Assembly: GCA_934307335.1 (NCBI GenBank)
Contig: CAKRCL010000012.1
Location: 1-35,144 of the forward strand
DNA from: an uncultured Dorea sp.
GTDB lineage: Bacteria; Bacillota; Clostridia; Lachnospirales; Lachnospiraceae
Direction: 5' to 3'
Length of the DNA stretch: 35,144 nucleotides
Part shown: positions 26,476-35,144 of the stretch, piece by piece
Layout: each line of letters starts with the position of its first letter
Numbering within the stretch: the first letter of the stretch is position 1
Made by a program: the position numbers and the translations under genes
Notes under the pieces: model-generated
Database searches by the model: none
The model's input: the letters and a program-made list of their open reading frames with translations, nothing else
Told to the model about the DNA's origin: nothing

Positions 26476-26676
26476 ATGATGACATTGGCAGCACAGACAA
26501 GCATTTTATCTACGGCAATCGTAGCACTTGTGATCATAGCAATTGTAGCATGGATCATAAGAGGCATGATACAGAAGAAAAAGAGAAGCGGTACATTTGT
26601 AGGATGTGATTGTGGGTGCGCGAATTGTCCTCACTCTTGTCATAATCCAAAGGATAACAACCGTATGTGTGAATAA
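26476..26676 (+). CDS. FeoB-associated Cys-rich membrane protein
   Basis: A 66-residue protein: one N-terminal transmembrane helix (about residues 9-31, ILSTAIVALVIIAIVAWII), a basic stretch (KKKRSG), then a Cys-rich tail CDCGCANCPHSC ending in RMCE. This is the layout of the small FeoB-associated Cys-rich proteins encoded after feoB in many Firmicutes. The six or more Cys probably bind Fe2+ or form a metal site at the membrane near FeoB; the exact role is not established. AAGGAG precedes ATG 26476, 15 bp after feoB. Confidence 0.9.
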   Translation: MMTLAAQTSILSTAIVALVIIAIVAWIIRGMIQKKKRSGTFVGCDCGCANCPHSCHNPKDNNRMCE

Positions 26677-26691
26677 ATGTGTGAATAGACA

Positions 26692-26732
26692 AAGAAATCC
26701 CTGCAGATGAGTTCCATTTGCAGGGATTTCTT
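26692..26732 (+). terminator. Terminator of the iron-uptake operon
   Basis: AAGAAATCCCTGCA (26692-26705) pairs perfectly with TGCAGGGATTTCTT (26719-26732) around a 13-nt loop; the tail is T-rich but interrupted. It separates the feo genes from mutS2. Confidence 0.8.
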
Positions 26733-26744
26733 CTGTTATTTCCC

Positions 26745-26773
26745 TTTTCATCGGGAAGCAAATAGGGTACAAT
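26745..26773 (+). promoter_or_regulatory. Possible promoter of mutS2
   Basis: TTTCAT (26745-26750), 17-bp spacer, TACAAT (26768-26773). The -10 is good and the -35 poor. Transcription would begin only about 10 nt before the start codon, giving a very short leader. Confidence 0.35.
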
Positions 26774-26790
26774 AAATCCAGGTGAATATG

Positions 26791-29166
26791 ATGAATAAAA
26801 AATCTTTATACAAATTAGAATACAATAAAATAATTGAAAAACTGACAGAGCACGCAGGATCTTTTGGAGGTCAGGAGCGTTGCAGAAAATTAAAACCAAA
26901 GACAGAAATTTCCGAGATTGAGAACATGCAGGAGGAGACAGCCTCAGCATTTACAAGAATAGTAAAGAAAGGACGTCCGTCATTTGGAGGATGTAGTCCG
27001 GTCAGCGAGTCATTGATGCGTCTGGAAATTGGCGGGACACTTGGAAGCGGAGAATTGCTTCGTATCTGTAAAGTACTGGAGACAGCCGGACATGTGAAAA
27101 ATTATGGCCGTCATGATAATGCAGATGATATGCAGGATGTATTGGATGGGTATTTTGATCAGCTGGTTCCTGTATCGATATTGTCTACGGAGATACGCAG
27201 ATGTATTCCGGCAGAAGATGAGATCAGTGATGATGCCAGTCCGGAACTTAAGAGAATCCGTCGTTCTATGGGACAGATTAATGACAAAGTACATGCGACC
27301 TTGTCTTCTTTAGTAAATGGTTCTCTTAGAACTTATCTGCAAGATCCGATTATTACAATGCGTGGGGATCGTTACTGTATCCCGGTCAAAGCAGAGTATC
27401 GCAGCAAGGTCTCTGGTATGATTCATGACCAGTCTTCAACAGGCTCTACGTTATTTATTGAGCCAATGGCAGTTGTGAAATTGAATAATGACTTGAAAGA
27501 ATTATATGGAAAGGAACAAGAAGAAATTCAGGTTATTCTTGCCAGATTGAGCGCGGACGCAGCAGAGTATGTATCAGAGATTCGTGCAGATTATGCAACA
27601 CTGACGGAGCTTGATTTTATATTTGCAAGAGGAGCACTTGCGTTGGATATGAATGCAAGTAAGCCTGTTTTTAATCAGGATAGAAGAATCCGTATCCGTG
27701 AGGGAAGGCATCCATTATTAGATAAGAAGAAAGTTGTGCCGATCAGTCTGACTCTTGGAGAGGAATTTGATCTTCTGATCGTCACTGGACCGAATACCGG
27801 TGGTAAGACAGTGTCCCTAAAGACAGTTGGTTTGTTCCAGCTTATGGGGCAGGCGGGACTTCATATTCCGGCATTAGACCGCTCGGAGCTTGGAGTGTTT
27901 CATGAAGTCTATGCGGATATTGGAGATGAGCAGAGTATAGAACAGAATTTGAGTACATTTTCCTCTCATATGACAAATGTTGTGTCGTTTATCAGACAAG
28001 TGGATCAGAATTCACTTGTGCTTTTTGATGAGCTTGGAGCGGGAACAGACCCGACAGAAGGAGCAGCACTTGCAACTGCAATTTTGAATCATTTGCATTG
28101 CCAGGGAATTCGTACGATGGCCACAACGCACTATAGTGAACTGAAAGTATATGCACTTTCCACGCCAGGAGTAGAGAATGCGAGTTGTGAATTTGATGTA
28201 GAGACACTTCGTCCGACTTATCGGCTGCTTCTTGGAATTCCGGGAAAGAGTAATGCATTTGCGATTGCAGGAAAGCTGGGACTTCCGGACTATATTATCG
28301 AAGAGGCAAAGACACATTTGACAGAGCAGGATGAGTCTTTTGAGGATCTTTTGACAGATTTGGAGAGCAGCAGGCGTACCATTGCGAAAGAGCAGGAAGA
28401 GATTGCGTCGTACAGACGTGAACTGGAAGCGCTTAAGCAGGAGACAGCTCAGAAAAAAGAGAAGCTGGAAGAACAGCGTGACAGAATTTTACGTGAGGCG
28501 AACGAAAAAGCACATGCAATTCTGGCTGATGCCAAAGAAACTGCAGATGAAACGATGCGAAATTTCCATAAGTTCGGTAAGGCGAATGTCTCAGCGGCTG
28601 AGATGGAAAAAGAGCGTGAGCGTCTGAGAAAGAAGATGGAAAAGACACGCGAAGGCATGACAGAAGAAGTCAAAAAGCCAAAGAAGCAGTATAAACCATC
28701 GGATTTTAAATTGGGAGAGACTGTAAAAGTACTGAGTATGAATCTCACCGGAACCGTACATTCACTTCCGGATGCAAAAGGTAATCTCATGGTGCAGATG
28801 GGAATTTTGCGTTCAAAAGTACACATTTCCGATCTGGAGATTGTTGATGAGCAGCCGGCATATTTGAAAAAGACTGCTGCAAGGACAAGTAAAGGAAAAG
28901 TCAAGATGGGAAAATCTATGTCTGTGAGTCCGGAAATCAACCTTCTTGGAAAGACAGTGGATGAGGCTGTGGCAGAGCTTGATAAATATTTAGATGACGC
29001 ATCGTTGGCACATTTGACAAGTGTGCGTGTGGTACATGGAAAAGGAACCGGAGCGCTTAGAACCGGTATCCACAAATATCTGAAACGGCAGAAGCATGTG
29101 AAATCTTATCGTCTTGGTGCATTTGGCGAGGGAGATGCAGGAGTGACTATTGTAGAATTGAAATAA
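26791..29166 (+). CDS. mutS2: Endonuclease MutS2
   Basis: A 791-residue MutS2. The ATPase has Walker A GPNTGGKT (residues 333-340) and Walker B LVLFDELGAGTDPTEGAALA. A long coiled coil follows (about 510-640), then a KOW-like linker and a C-terminal Smr nuclease domain (INLLGKTVDEAV; HGKGTGALR at about 749). Unlike MutS it has no mismatch-recognition N-domain. MutS2 has been linked to suppression of recombination and, in Bacillus, to rescue of collided ribosomes. AGGTGA at 26780-26785 best fits ATG 26791; ATG 26788 and GTG 26782 are alternatives. A two-component pair follows 31 bp later. Confidence 0.96.
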   Translation: MNKKSLYKLEYNKIIEKLTEHAGSFGGQERCRKLKPKTEISEIENMQEETASAFTRIVKKGRPSFGGCSPVSESLMRLEIGGTLGSGELLRICKVLETAGHVKNYGRHDNADDMQDVLDGYFDQLVPVSILSTEIRRCIPAEDEISDDASPELKRIRRSMGQINDKVHATLSSLVNGSLRTYLQDPIITMRGDRYCIPVKAEYRSKVSGMIHDQSSTGSTLFIEPMAVVKLNNDLKELYGKEQEEIQVILARLSADAAEYVSEIRADYATLTELDFIFARGALALDMNASKPVFNQDRRIRIREGRHPLLDKKKVVPISLTLGEEFDLLIVTGPNTGGKTVSLKTVGLFQLMGQAGLHIPALDRSELGVFHEVYADIGDEQSIEQNLSTFSSHMTNVVSFIRQVDQNSLVLFDELGAGTDPTEGAALATAILNHLHCQGIRTMATTHYSELKVYALSTPGVENASCEFDVETLRPTYRLLLGIPGKSNAFAIAGKLGLPDYIIEEAKTHLTEQDESFEDLLTDLESSRRTIAKEQEEIASYRRELEALKQETAQKKEKLEEQRDRILREANEKAHAILADAKETADETMRNFHKFGKANVSAAEMEKERERLRKKMEKTREGMTEEVKKPKKQYKPSDFKLGETVKVLSMNLTGTVHSLPDAKGNLMVQMGILRSKVHISDLEIVDEQPAYLKKTAARTSKGKVKMGKSMSVSPEINLLGKTVDEAVAELDKYLDDASLAHLTSVRVVHGKGTGALRTGIHKYLKRQKHVKSYRLGAFGEGDAGVTIVELK

Positions 29167-29197
29167 TGCAGAGATGCAAATCAGGGAGAATAAATAA

Positions 29198-29902
29198 ATG
29201 GTAAATAAACAGAAAATATTAATCGTGGATGACGATGAAGCAATTGCAGAGCTGGTGTCTTTATACCTTGCGAAAGAGTGCTTTGATACGATGATGGTGC
29301 ATGACGGAGAAAAAGCACTGGTCGCGTTCGATACTTATCATCCGAATCTAGTACTTTTGGATCTGATGCTTCCTGGCATCGATGGGTATCAGGTCTGTCG
29401 GGAGATACGTGCGCGTGCGAATACGCCGATCATCATGCTTTCTGCAAAAGGCGAGGTTTTCGATAAAGTATTGGGATTAGAGCTTGGCGCGGATGATTAT
29501 ATTATGAAGCCGTTCGATTCGAAAGAATTGGTGGCTCGAGTAAAAGCGGTGCTTCGCCGGTATCAGGCAATTCCAAAACCGGAAGTTCCGGCAGCAGATA
29601 AAGGAAAATGTGTAGAATATCCGGGAATTGTAATTAATCTGACAAATTATTCGGTCATGGTAGATGGACAAAATGTAGAGATGCCGCCGAAAGAGCTGGA
29701 GCTTTTATATTTTCTTGCATCTTCACCGAACCAGGTCTTTACAAGAGAACAGCTTCTAGATCAAATTTGGGGATACGAGTATATCGGTGATACACGTACC
29801 GTAGATGTACATATCAAACGTCTGCGAGAGAAAATCAAAGATCATAATGGTTGGAAATTAGCAACAGTGTGGGGTATTGGTTACAAATTTGAAGTGAAAT
29901 AA
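29198..29902 (+). CDS. OmpR/PhoB-family response regulator
   Basis: A 234-residue response regulator. The receiver domain has the acidic pair at VDDDE, phospho-acceptor Asp55 (LVLLDLMLPGIDGYQ), and Lys in IMKPFDSKEL. The C-terminal winged helix (KELELLYFLASSPNQVFTRE; DTRTVDVHIKRLREKI; VWGIGYKFEVK) is of the OmpR type. It is encoded 15 bp before its histidine kinase. It would bind direct repeats near target promoters once phosphorylated. No obvious self-binding site was seen; targets may include the downstream HtrA-like gene. Confidence 0.95.
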   Translation: MVNKQKILIVDDDEAIAELVSLYLAKECFDTMMVHDGEKALVAFDTYHPNLVLLDLMLPGIDGYQVCREIRARANTPIIMLSAKGEVFDKVLGLELGADDYIMKPFDSKELVARVKAVLRRYQAIPKPEVPAADKGKCVEYPGIVINLTNYSVMVDGQNVEMPPKELELLYFLASSPNQVFTREQLLDQIWGYEYIGDTRTVDVHIKRLREKIKDHNGWKLATVWGIGYKFEVK

Positions 29903-29917
29903 AAGGAAACACTCTGT

Positions 29918-31330
29918 ATGAAGAGCACATTGTATTTGAAATTTATTATTATTTATATGGCTTTCGGTTTCATGAGTTTGTTTACGGTAGCAACACTTAC
30001 GAGAACGCTTACGGAAGAACCACTTGAGAAGAATGTAGCATTGAATGTTTATCAACAGGCGAATCTTGTCGCGAATGATTATCTGCCTCATTATTTTCTG
30101 GGACAGATTTCAGAAAGTAGTGTTCGTATACAGTTTAATGGAATGGAATCACAATTAGACGGTGCTGTGTGGTTTGTAGATCGTGAAGGAAAGATGATTA
30201 CGTCTGCTCATTCAGACGGGTATCCGTCGGCACCGGCAGAGATTGAGAATTTTAATCCGGCAGAGATTGGAAGTGCAAAATACGAAGTTGGAACATATCA
30301 TGATTATTTTGAGGAGGATATGATCACGGTTATCGCGCCGGTTGTACATGGTTATTCGACACAAGGGTATCTTTTGATTCATAAAAGCCTGACTCAGATA
30401 AAATGGATTCAGAATGTATTGATGAATGCGGCATATATTACGCTGGCAGTGATTTATCTGCTGTCATTTTCTATATTGCTTGGAATTCAGTTCCTCATAT
30501 ATCGTCCGCTCTGCAAGATCACAGAAGCGGCAAAGCAGTATGCATCCGGCAATCTGGAATATGAGATTCCGGTGAATACAGAAGATGAGATAGGATATTT
30601 GTCGGCATCTTTGAATTATATGTCTTCACAGCTTCGGGATATGGAAGATTATCAGAAGAAATTTGTGGCAAATGTATCACATGATTTTCGCTCTCCACTG
30701 ACATCTATTAAAGGGTATGTGGAAGCGATGGCAGATGGTACGATCCCTCCGGAGATGCAAGGAAAGTATTTAAAAATCATATTATTTGAAACAGAACGAC
30801 TGACAGACCTGACACAGGATCTATTGACGCTGAATGAGTTCGATACAAAAAACCTACTTTTGGATAAAGTCCCATTTGATCTTCATGAAATGATTAAAAA
30901 TGTGGCAGCATCATTTGAAGGGCGATGTACCCAGAAAAAGATTTCGATTGAGCTGGTCTTTGCGAGAAAGCATCTGAAGGTTGTGGCTGATAAGAGAAAA
31001 ATCCAGAGGGTTTTGTATAATCTGTTGGATAATGCAATCAAATTTAGTGACCAGGATTCGAGTATAACGATTGAGACAACAGAGCGTGGAGATAAGATTT
31101 ACACATCTATCAAAGATTATGGAATTGGAATTCCAAGAAATGCTTTGAATAAGATCTGGGAGAGATTTTATAAATCCGATTTGTCCCGTGGAAAAGATAA
31201 AAAGGGTACAGGGCTTGGTCTTGCAATCGTTAAGGAAATCATTCAGGCCCATGGTGAGAATATCAATGTAGTCAGCACAGAAGGTGTCGGGACAGAGTTC
31301 ATTTTTTCGTTGCCGAAGGCAGAGGGATAA
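29918..31330 (+). CDS. Membrane sensor histidine kinase
   Basis: A 470-residue kinase. A first transmembrane helix lies near residues 8-28 (IIYMAFGFMSLFTVATLT), followed by an extracellular sensing loop of about 130 residues and a second helix near 165-190 (ITLAVIYLLSFSILLGIQF). Then come a HAMP linker (LCKITEAAKQYASGNLEYEI), the dimerisation domain with His255 (VSHDFRSPLTSIKGY), and the ATPase with N box DNAIKF, G1 DYGIGIP and G2 GTGLGLAIVK. It phosphorylates the regulator encoded just upstream. The extracellular loop contains no fold I recognise, so the signal is unknown. Confidence 0.95.
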   Translation: MKSTLYLKFIIIYMAFGFMSLFTVATLTRTLTEEPLEKNVALNVYQQANLVANDYLPHYFLGQISESSVRIQFNGMESQLDGAVWFVDREGKMITSAHSDGYPSAPAEIENFNPAEIGSAKYEVGTYHDYFEEDMITVIAPVVHGYSTQGYLLIHKSLTQIKWIQNVLMNAAYITLAVIYLLSFSILLGIQFLIYRPLCKITEAAKQYASGNLEYEIPVNTEDEIGYLSASLNYMSSQLRDMEDYQKKFVANVSHDFRSPLTSIKGYVEAMADGTIPPEMQGKYLKIILFETERLTDLTQDLLTLNEFDTKNLLLDKVPFDLHEMIKNVAASFEGRCTQKKISIELVFARKHLKVVADKRKIQRVLYNLLDNAIKFSDQDSSITIETTERGDKIYTSIKDYGIGIPRNALNKIWERFYKSDLSRGKDKKGTGLGLAIVKEIIQAHGENINVVSTEGVGTEFIFSLPKAEG

Positions 31331-31338
31331 GGTATACT
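31310..31338 (+). promoter_or_regulatory. Possible internal promoter for the HtrA-like gene
   Basis: TTGCCG (31310-31315), 17-bp spacer, TATACT (31333-31338). It overlaps the end of the kinase gene and would allow separate expression of the HtrA-like protein. Confidence 0.4.
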
Positions 31339-31393
31339 GTAAATATCTTCTTTGTTGAGTAAATAAGGTTTGTGAAGGAGACTGCGTGTACGG

Positions 31394-32662
31394 ATGAAAG
31401 ATGAGAAAGAACCAGTAGGACAAGAGCAGGATTCGGAAAAGGAAGAGTATTCTTTCTTGCAGGAAGTGATAAAAGAAGAGGCAGGAGACAGGAAGAAGTG
31501 GAGACACGATGTCCTGCGTAGGATTAAGTTGGGAATAATTTTCGGACTTGCAGCCTGCTTTACTTTTTTTGCGTGCAGATCATGGATTGAGAAGCAATTT
31601 GAAGGCGATCCGACTCAGGTGATTATTCCGCAGGATGAACAAGAGGAAGAAGAACCGGTACAAGAACCTGCGCAGGAGCAGGAAACGGTATTAAATGCAG
31701 ATACTTACAGACAGATGCTTACGAATTTGAAACAGCTGGCTCAGGAAGCAGGAAAGAGCGTGGTAGAGATTCAGGGAGCAGCTACAGAAGAAGATTTTTC
31801 TAATAATCTGGAATACAAGAAAAAGAGTATTTCAGGGATGATAGTTGCAGACAATGGTCAGGAACTTCTGATTCTTGGGAAAGTGTTGCCTGTAAAAGAT
31901 GCTAAGATTATTCGTGTTACATTTCCCGGAAATGCACGTTGTGATGCCACATTAAAAAGTCAGGATGCAGGACTTGGACTTTGCATATACTCTGTTCAGA
32001 GAAAATTGATCGATGATGATACGTGGTCACAGATATCGATTGCAACACTCGGGGTGTCAAAAGTAGTGAAGAAAGGCGATACAGTCATAGCTATCGGGGA
32101 ATTATTCGGGACGGATAATGTCTGCGAATATGGTGTGATTGAATCCAGCGAAAAATATCTGGATAAGGCAGATGGACAGTATCAGAAGATTTATACAGAT
32201 TTGTCCGGAGATGTACAAGGAAGTGGGATTCTGGTGAATATCCGGGGAGAAGTTGTTGGAATTATAGATTCGTCTGTGTGGGAAGAAAAAGAACAGGATC
32301 AGATTTCCGGTTATGGAATATCTGATATTAAAGATGTGATAGAATTACTGTCGAATGGAAAAAATGTGCCTTACATGGGGCTGTCCTGTATGGAAGTCAC
32401 TGAAGATATGCAGAATCAGGGATTTCCACCGGGTGTCTATGTAAAAGAGGTTGACGCAGGTTCTCCGGCCATGGCAGCAGGTATTCAAAGCGGTGATATT
32501 ATTACGAGCGTTGCAGGAACAGAGGTTACGACTTTTTTAGGATATCATAATATTCTTATGAAGCAGAGTGTAGGTGACAAAATTTCGGTTCAGGGAAAAC
32601 GTCAGGGAGCCGGTGGAGAATATGTAGATATTGATTTTGAAGTTATTATAAATAAAAAATAG
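31394..32662 (+). CDS. HtrA/DegP-like membrane protein with PDZ domain, predicted catalytically inactive
   Basis: A 422-residue protein. Residues 1-43 are charged and cytosolic; one transmembrane helix follows (about 46-62, LGIIFGLAACFTFFAC), then an acidic Glu/Gln/Pro linker, a trypsin-like fold and a PDZ domain (from about 325: VPYMGLSCMEVTEDMQ; VKEVDAGSPAMAAGIQSGDI). It aligns by eye with HtrA, but the catalytic triad is missing. The His region reads ELLILGKVLPV where active enzymes have TNNHVV, the Asp region reads QDAGLGLCIY where they have SDIALI, and the GNSGG serine motif is VQGSG. It therefore probably binds rather than cuts proteins. It follows a two-component pair by 63 bp, suggesting a role in envelope sensing or stress. 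Confidence 0.82.
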   Translation: MKDEKEPVGQEQDSEKEEYSFLQEVIKEEAGDRKKWRHDVLRRIKLGIIFGLAACFTFFACRSWIEKQFEGDPTQVIIPQDEQEEEEPVQEPAQEQETVLNADTYRQMLTNLKQLAQEAGKSVVEIQGAATEEDFSNNLEYKKKSISGMIVADNGQELLILGKVLPVKDAKIIRVTFPGNARCDATLKSQDAGLGLCIYSVQRKLIDDDTWSQISIATLGVSKVVKKGDTVIAIGELFGTDNVCEYGVIESSEKYLDKADGQYQKIYTDLSGDVQGSGILVNIRGEVVGIIDSSVWEEKEQDQISGYGISDIKDVIELLSNGKNVPYMGLSCMEVTEDMQNQGFPPGVYVKEVDAGSPAMAAGIQSGDIITSVAGTEVTTFLGYHNILMKQSVGDKISVQGKRQGAGGEYVDIDFEVIINKK

Positions 32663-32676
32663 AAAGGCAATAAATT

Positions 32677-33618
32677 ATGAGATATATCAATACCCTTGTA
32701 GAAGGAGAAACGATTCGAAATATATATTTGTGCAAAGGAAAAAGATCCGCAGAGACTAGAAACGGGAAGCCATATGATAATCTGATTCTTCAAGACAAGA
32801 CCGGAACACTGGATGGAAAGGTATGGGATCCGAATTCCAGTGGAATTGCGGACTATGATGAAAAAGATTTTATCGAAGTATTTGGAGATGTCATCAGTTA
32901 TAACAATAATCTTCAACTGAACATTCGCCAGATCAGAAAAGCTCAGGAAGATGAGTACATCCCATCTGATTATATGCCGTCAACAGAAAAAAGTGTGGAT
33001 GGAATGTATGAAGAACTGTGTTCTTATGGAAGAAAAATCCAGAATCAGTACTTACGTGGTGTAATTGAATATTATTTTGAAAAAGATGAGAATTTTATCC
33101 GTACTTTTAAAGGGCATTCCGCAGCAAAAAGCGTACATCACGGATTTGCCGGAGGACTTCTGGAACATACATTAAGTGTTGTAAAGTTCTGTGAGTATAT
33201 GGTCGGACAGTATGACATTCTCAATAAAGATCTGCTTTATACAGCAGCAATGTGCCATGATATCGGAAAAGTAAAAGAATTATCCGCATTTCCGGAAAAT
33301 GATTACACGGATGATGGTCAGCTTTTAGGACATATCATCATTGGAATTGAGATGATCGACGATGCGATCCGCGAGATTCCAGGTTTTCCAAAACAGCTTG
33401 CAAGCGAATTGAAGCATTGCATTGCGGCACATCACGGAGAATTAGAATACGGTTCCCCAAAAAAACCAGCACTTGCAGAAGCAATGGCTCTTAATCTTGC
33501 TGATAATGCAGATGCAAAATTACAGACATTGACAGAGATATTTAAGGACAAAAAAGCAGGAGAATGGCTTGGATATAATCGGTTATTTGAGTCAAATTTA
33601 CGGAAAACAATTATATAG
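32677..33618 (+). CDS. yhaM: 3'-5' exoribonuclease YhaM-type (OB fold plus HD domain)
   Basis: A 313-residue protein with an N-terminal OB-fold nucleic-acid-binding domain (about 10-90; KPYDNLILQDKTGTLDGKVW) and a C-terminal HD hydrolase domain. HD landmarks are HHGFAGGLLEHTLSV, His194-Asp195 in MCHDIGKVKEL, and CIAAHHGELEYGSPKKP. This is the plan of YhaM, a cytosolic Mn2+-dependent 3'-5' exonuclease acting on RNA ends. Length matches the family. GAAAGG precedes the ATG, and the gene lies 14 bp after the HtrA-like gene, so the two are probably co-transcribed without an evident functional link. Confidence 0.92.
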   Translation: MRYINTLVEGETIRNIYLCKGKRSAETRNGKPYDNLILQDKTGTLDGKVWDPNSSGIADYDEKDFIEVFGDVISYNNNLQLNIRQIRKAQEDEYIPSDYMPSTEKSVDGMYEELCSYGRKIQNQYLRGVIEYYFEKDENFIRTFKGHSAAKSVHHGFAGGLLEHTLSVVKFCEYMVGQYDILNKDLLYTAAMCHDIGKVKELSAFPENDYTDDGQLLGHIIIGIEMIDDAIREIPGFPKQLASELKHCIAAHHGELEYGSPKKPALAEAMALNLADNADAKLQTLTEIFKDKKAGEWLGYNRLFESNLRKTII

Positions 33619-33717
33619 AGGACGTAGCAGAACTTCAGAATGCTACATCTCAAACAACGATTACGGGTGCCCTTTTTGTAAAATAGGGTGCCCCAATTCA
33701 TCTTATGAGGTATAAAT

Positions 33718-35144
33718 ATGCAAAAAAATGATTTGGTAAAAGTAACAATTGAAGATATTGGAGTAGGCGGTGAAGGTATTGGTAAAGTAGACGGCTATAC
33801 GTTGTTTATCAAGGATGCCATTATTGGTGATGTAGTAGAAGCGAAGATTATGAAGGCGAAGAAGAATTATGGTTATGCACGCCTTATGAATATACTCACA
33901 CCGTCTGAAGATCGTGTGGAAAAACCAATATGTCCGATGGCCAGAAAATGTGGTGGTTGTCAGATCCAGGAGATGAAATATGAAGCACAGCTTGCATTTA
34001 AAGAAGGGAAAGTCCGTGGTAATCTGGAGCGGATTGGAGAAGTTCCAAAAGCGCTGTTAGATGAGGTCATGCAGCCAATTATAGGAATGAAAGAGCCATT
34101 TCATTATCGAAATAAAGCACAATTTCCAATAGGAAAGGATAAAGAAGGACATATTATTACAGGATTCTATGCAGGAAGAACACATAGTATTATTCCGAAT
34201 ACAGACTGTGCACTGGGAGTCAAAATCAATCAGAAGATTCTTGAGATTATTATAGATTTTATGGAAGCTTATCACATTTCTGCATACAATGAAGAAACGC
34301 ACAAAGGCTTGGTACGCCATGTGCTGATTCGTTATGGTTTCCGGACAGAGGAAATTATGGTCTGTCTTGTGATTAATGGGGAAAAACTGCCGCATGCAGA
34401 AAAACTTGTGGATAAGTTACGCGAAATTTCTGGGATGACAAGCATTACTGTTAGTGTGAACAAAGCAAAGACCAATGTCATCATGGGAAATGAAATTAAA
34501 CTGCTTTGGGGACAGACGTACATCACGGATTATATTGGAAATGTAAAATATCAGATTTCGCCGCTTTCATTTTACCAGGTCAATCCGGTACAGACTGAGA
34601 AATTATATGGACTGGCACTTGATTATGCAGATTTAAACGGGAATGAGACAGTATGGGATCTCTACTGCGGAATCGGAACTATTTCCCTCTTCCTTGCTCA
34701 GAAAGCAAAGCAAGTGTATGGTGTGGAGATTGTGCCGCAGGCTATTTTGGATGCGAAAAATAATGCGGAAATTAATGATATTCATAATGCAGAATTTTAT
34801 GTCGGAAAAGCAGAAGAAGTACTTCCTGCATATTACCGTGAATATCAGGAAAGCCACGGTGGAGAGACTGCTCAGGCTGACGTGATCGTTGTGGATCCGC
34901 CGCGCAAAGGCTGTGAGGAATCATTGCTGCAGACTATTGTATACATGCAGCCGGAAAAAGTTGTATATGTAAGTTGTGATAGTGCAACATTGGCAAGAGA
35001 TATTAAGTTCCTGAGAGGAAATGGATATGAACTTAAGGATGTGACGCCGGTTGATCAGTTCCCGAACACGGTGCATGTGGAGACGGTTGTTCTTTTGTCC
35101 CAACAAAAACCAGATGACACGATAGAGATCGACTTAGACCTGGA
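33718..35144 (+). CDS. rlmD: 23S rRNA (uracil-C5)-methyltransferase, RlmD/RumA type (3' end beyond window)
   Basis: At least 475 residues, open to the right edge. It begins with a TRAM domain (DLVKVTIEDIGVGGEGIGKV), continues with the 4Fe-4S ligands Cys72, Cys78, Cys81 and Cys164 (CPMARKCGGC; NTDC), then the SAM-binding fold (VWDLYCGIGTISLFLAQKAK; VVDPPRKGC) and the catalytic Cys420 (VSCDSATLARD). These mark the TrmA/RumA family, which methylates uridines of 23S rRNA (U1939 type). The sequence still reads QQKPDDTIEIDLDLD at the edge, past the usual end of the catalytic domain, so a C-terminal extension is likely. GAGG at 33707-33710 sets the start. RlmD versus the related RlmCD cannot be decided here. 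Confidence 0.93.
   Translation, partial: MQKNDLVKVTIEDIGVGGEGIGKVDGYTLFIKDAIIGDVVEAKIMKAKKNYGYARLMNILTPSEDRVEKPICPMARKCGGCQIQEMKYEAQLAFKEGKVRGNLERIGEVPKALLDEVMQPIIGMKEPFHYRNKAQFPIGKDKEGHIITGFYAGRTHSIIPNTDCALGVKINQKILEIIIDFMEAYHISAYNEETHKGLVRHVLIRYGFRTEEIMVCLVINGEKLPHAEKLVDKLREISGMTSITVSVNKAKTNVIMGNEIKLLWGQTYITDYIGNVKYQISPLSFYQVNPVQTEKLYGLALDYADLNGNETVWDLYCGIGTISLFLAQKAKQVYGVEIVPQAILDAKNNAEINDIHNAEFYVGKAEEVLPAYYREYQESHGGETAQADVIVVDPPRKGCEESLLQTIVYMQPEKVVYVSCDSATLARDIKFLRGNGYELKDVTPVDQFPNTVHVETVVLLSQQKPDDTIEIDLDL

Noticed and set aside
1..35144. CRISPR array, tRNA, rRNA, prophage or restriction/defence cassette
   Set aside because: No regularly spaced repeats, cloverleaf sequences or phage/defence gene sets were seen; the only defence-linked candidate is the single Rpn nuclease.

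Overview
The window looks like a chromosomal segment of a low-GC, Gram-positive gut Clostridium, most likely Lachnospiraceae. The evidence is AT-rich codon use, strong AAGGAGG-type ribosome binding sites, two lipoprotein substrate-binding proteins, an L10-type ribosomal leader, MutS2, YhaM and a Fur-controlled feoA-feoA-feoB cluster with a FeoB-associated Cys-rich peptide. Every gene I accept lies on the + strand. No tRNA, rRNA, CRISPR array or intact transposase gene was seen.

Layout. (1) 1-6800: a LysR regulator, then a CUT1-type sugar uptake operon (lipoprotein plus two permeases, no ATPase gene), which runs without a break into a uroporphyrinogen decarboxylase/MtaA-like Zn methyltransferase and a MATE exporter. 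(2) 6862-7952: a solitary Rpn/PD-(D/E)XK nuclease gene. Its last codons contain the -35 element of the next promoter. (3) 7961-9196: an autoregulatory L10 leader with attenuator, rplJ, rplL and a strong terminator. (4) 9197-9540: a 300-bp non-coding stretch packed with perfect or near-perfect inverted repeats. (5) 9522-15430: a complete ribose operon rbsK-D-A-C-B-R with a textbook promoter and two abutting LacI-family operators. (6) 15431-23360: rpoB and rpoC behind two tandem promoters and a long, strongly foldable leader, ended by a strong terminator. (7) 23457-26732: ferrous-iron uptake (short Fur-like protein, feoA, feoA, feoB, Cys-rich peptide) from a promoter overlapped by Fur boxes. (8) 26788-35144: mutS2, an OmpR-type response regulator and histidine kinase, an HtrA/PDZ protein that has lost its catalytic triad, the YhaM exoribonuclease and rlmD, which runs off the right edge.

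How it fits together. The usual rplKAJL-rpoBC block is broken twice here. rplK/rplA are absent upstream of rplJ, and the ribose operon sits between rplL and rpoB, with the palindrome cluster at its left junction. Consequently rplJL and rpoBC carry separate promoters and separate leaders. RbsR, encoded last, very likely acts on the twin operators in front of rbsK. The Fur-like protein heads the iron operon, whose promoter carries Fur boxes.

Most worth a second look: the rpoB leader with mutually exclusive folds, the palindrome cluster at 9223-9400, the DNA-binding-domain-only Fur, the triad-less HtrA protein beside a two-component system, and the methyltransferase-like gene inside a sugar operon. 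I saw no clear new defence or mobile system. All functional statements rest on motif recognition by eye; no database search was possible.
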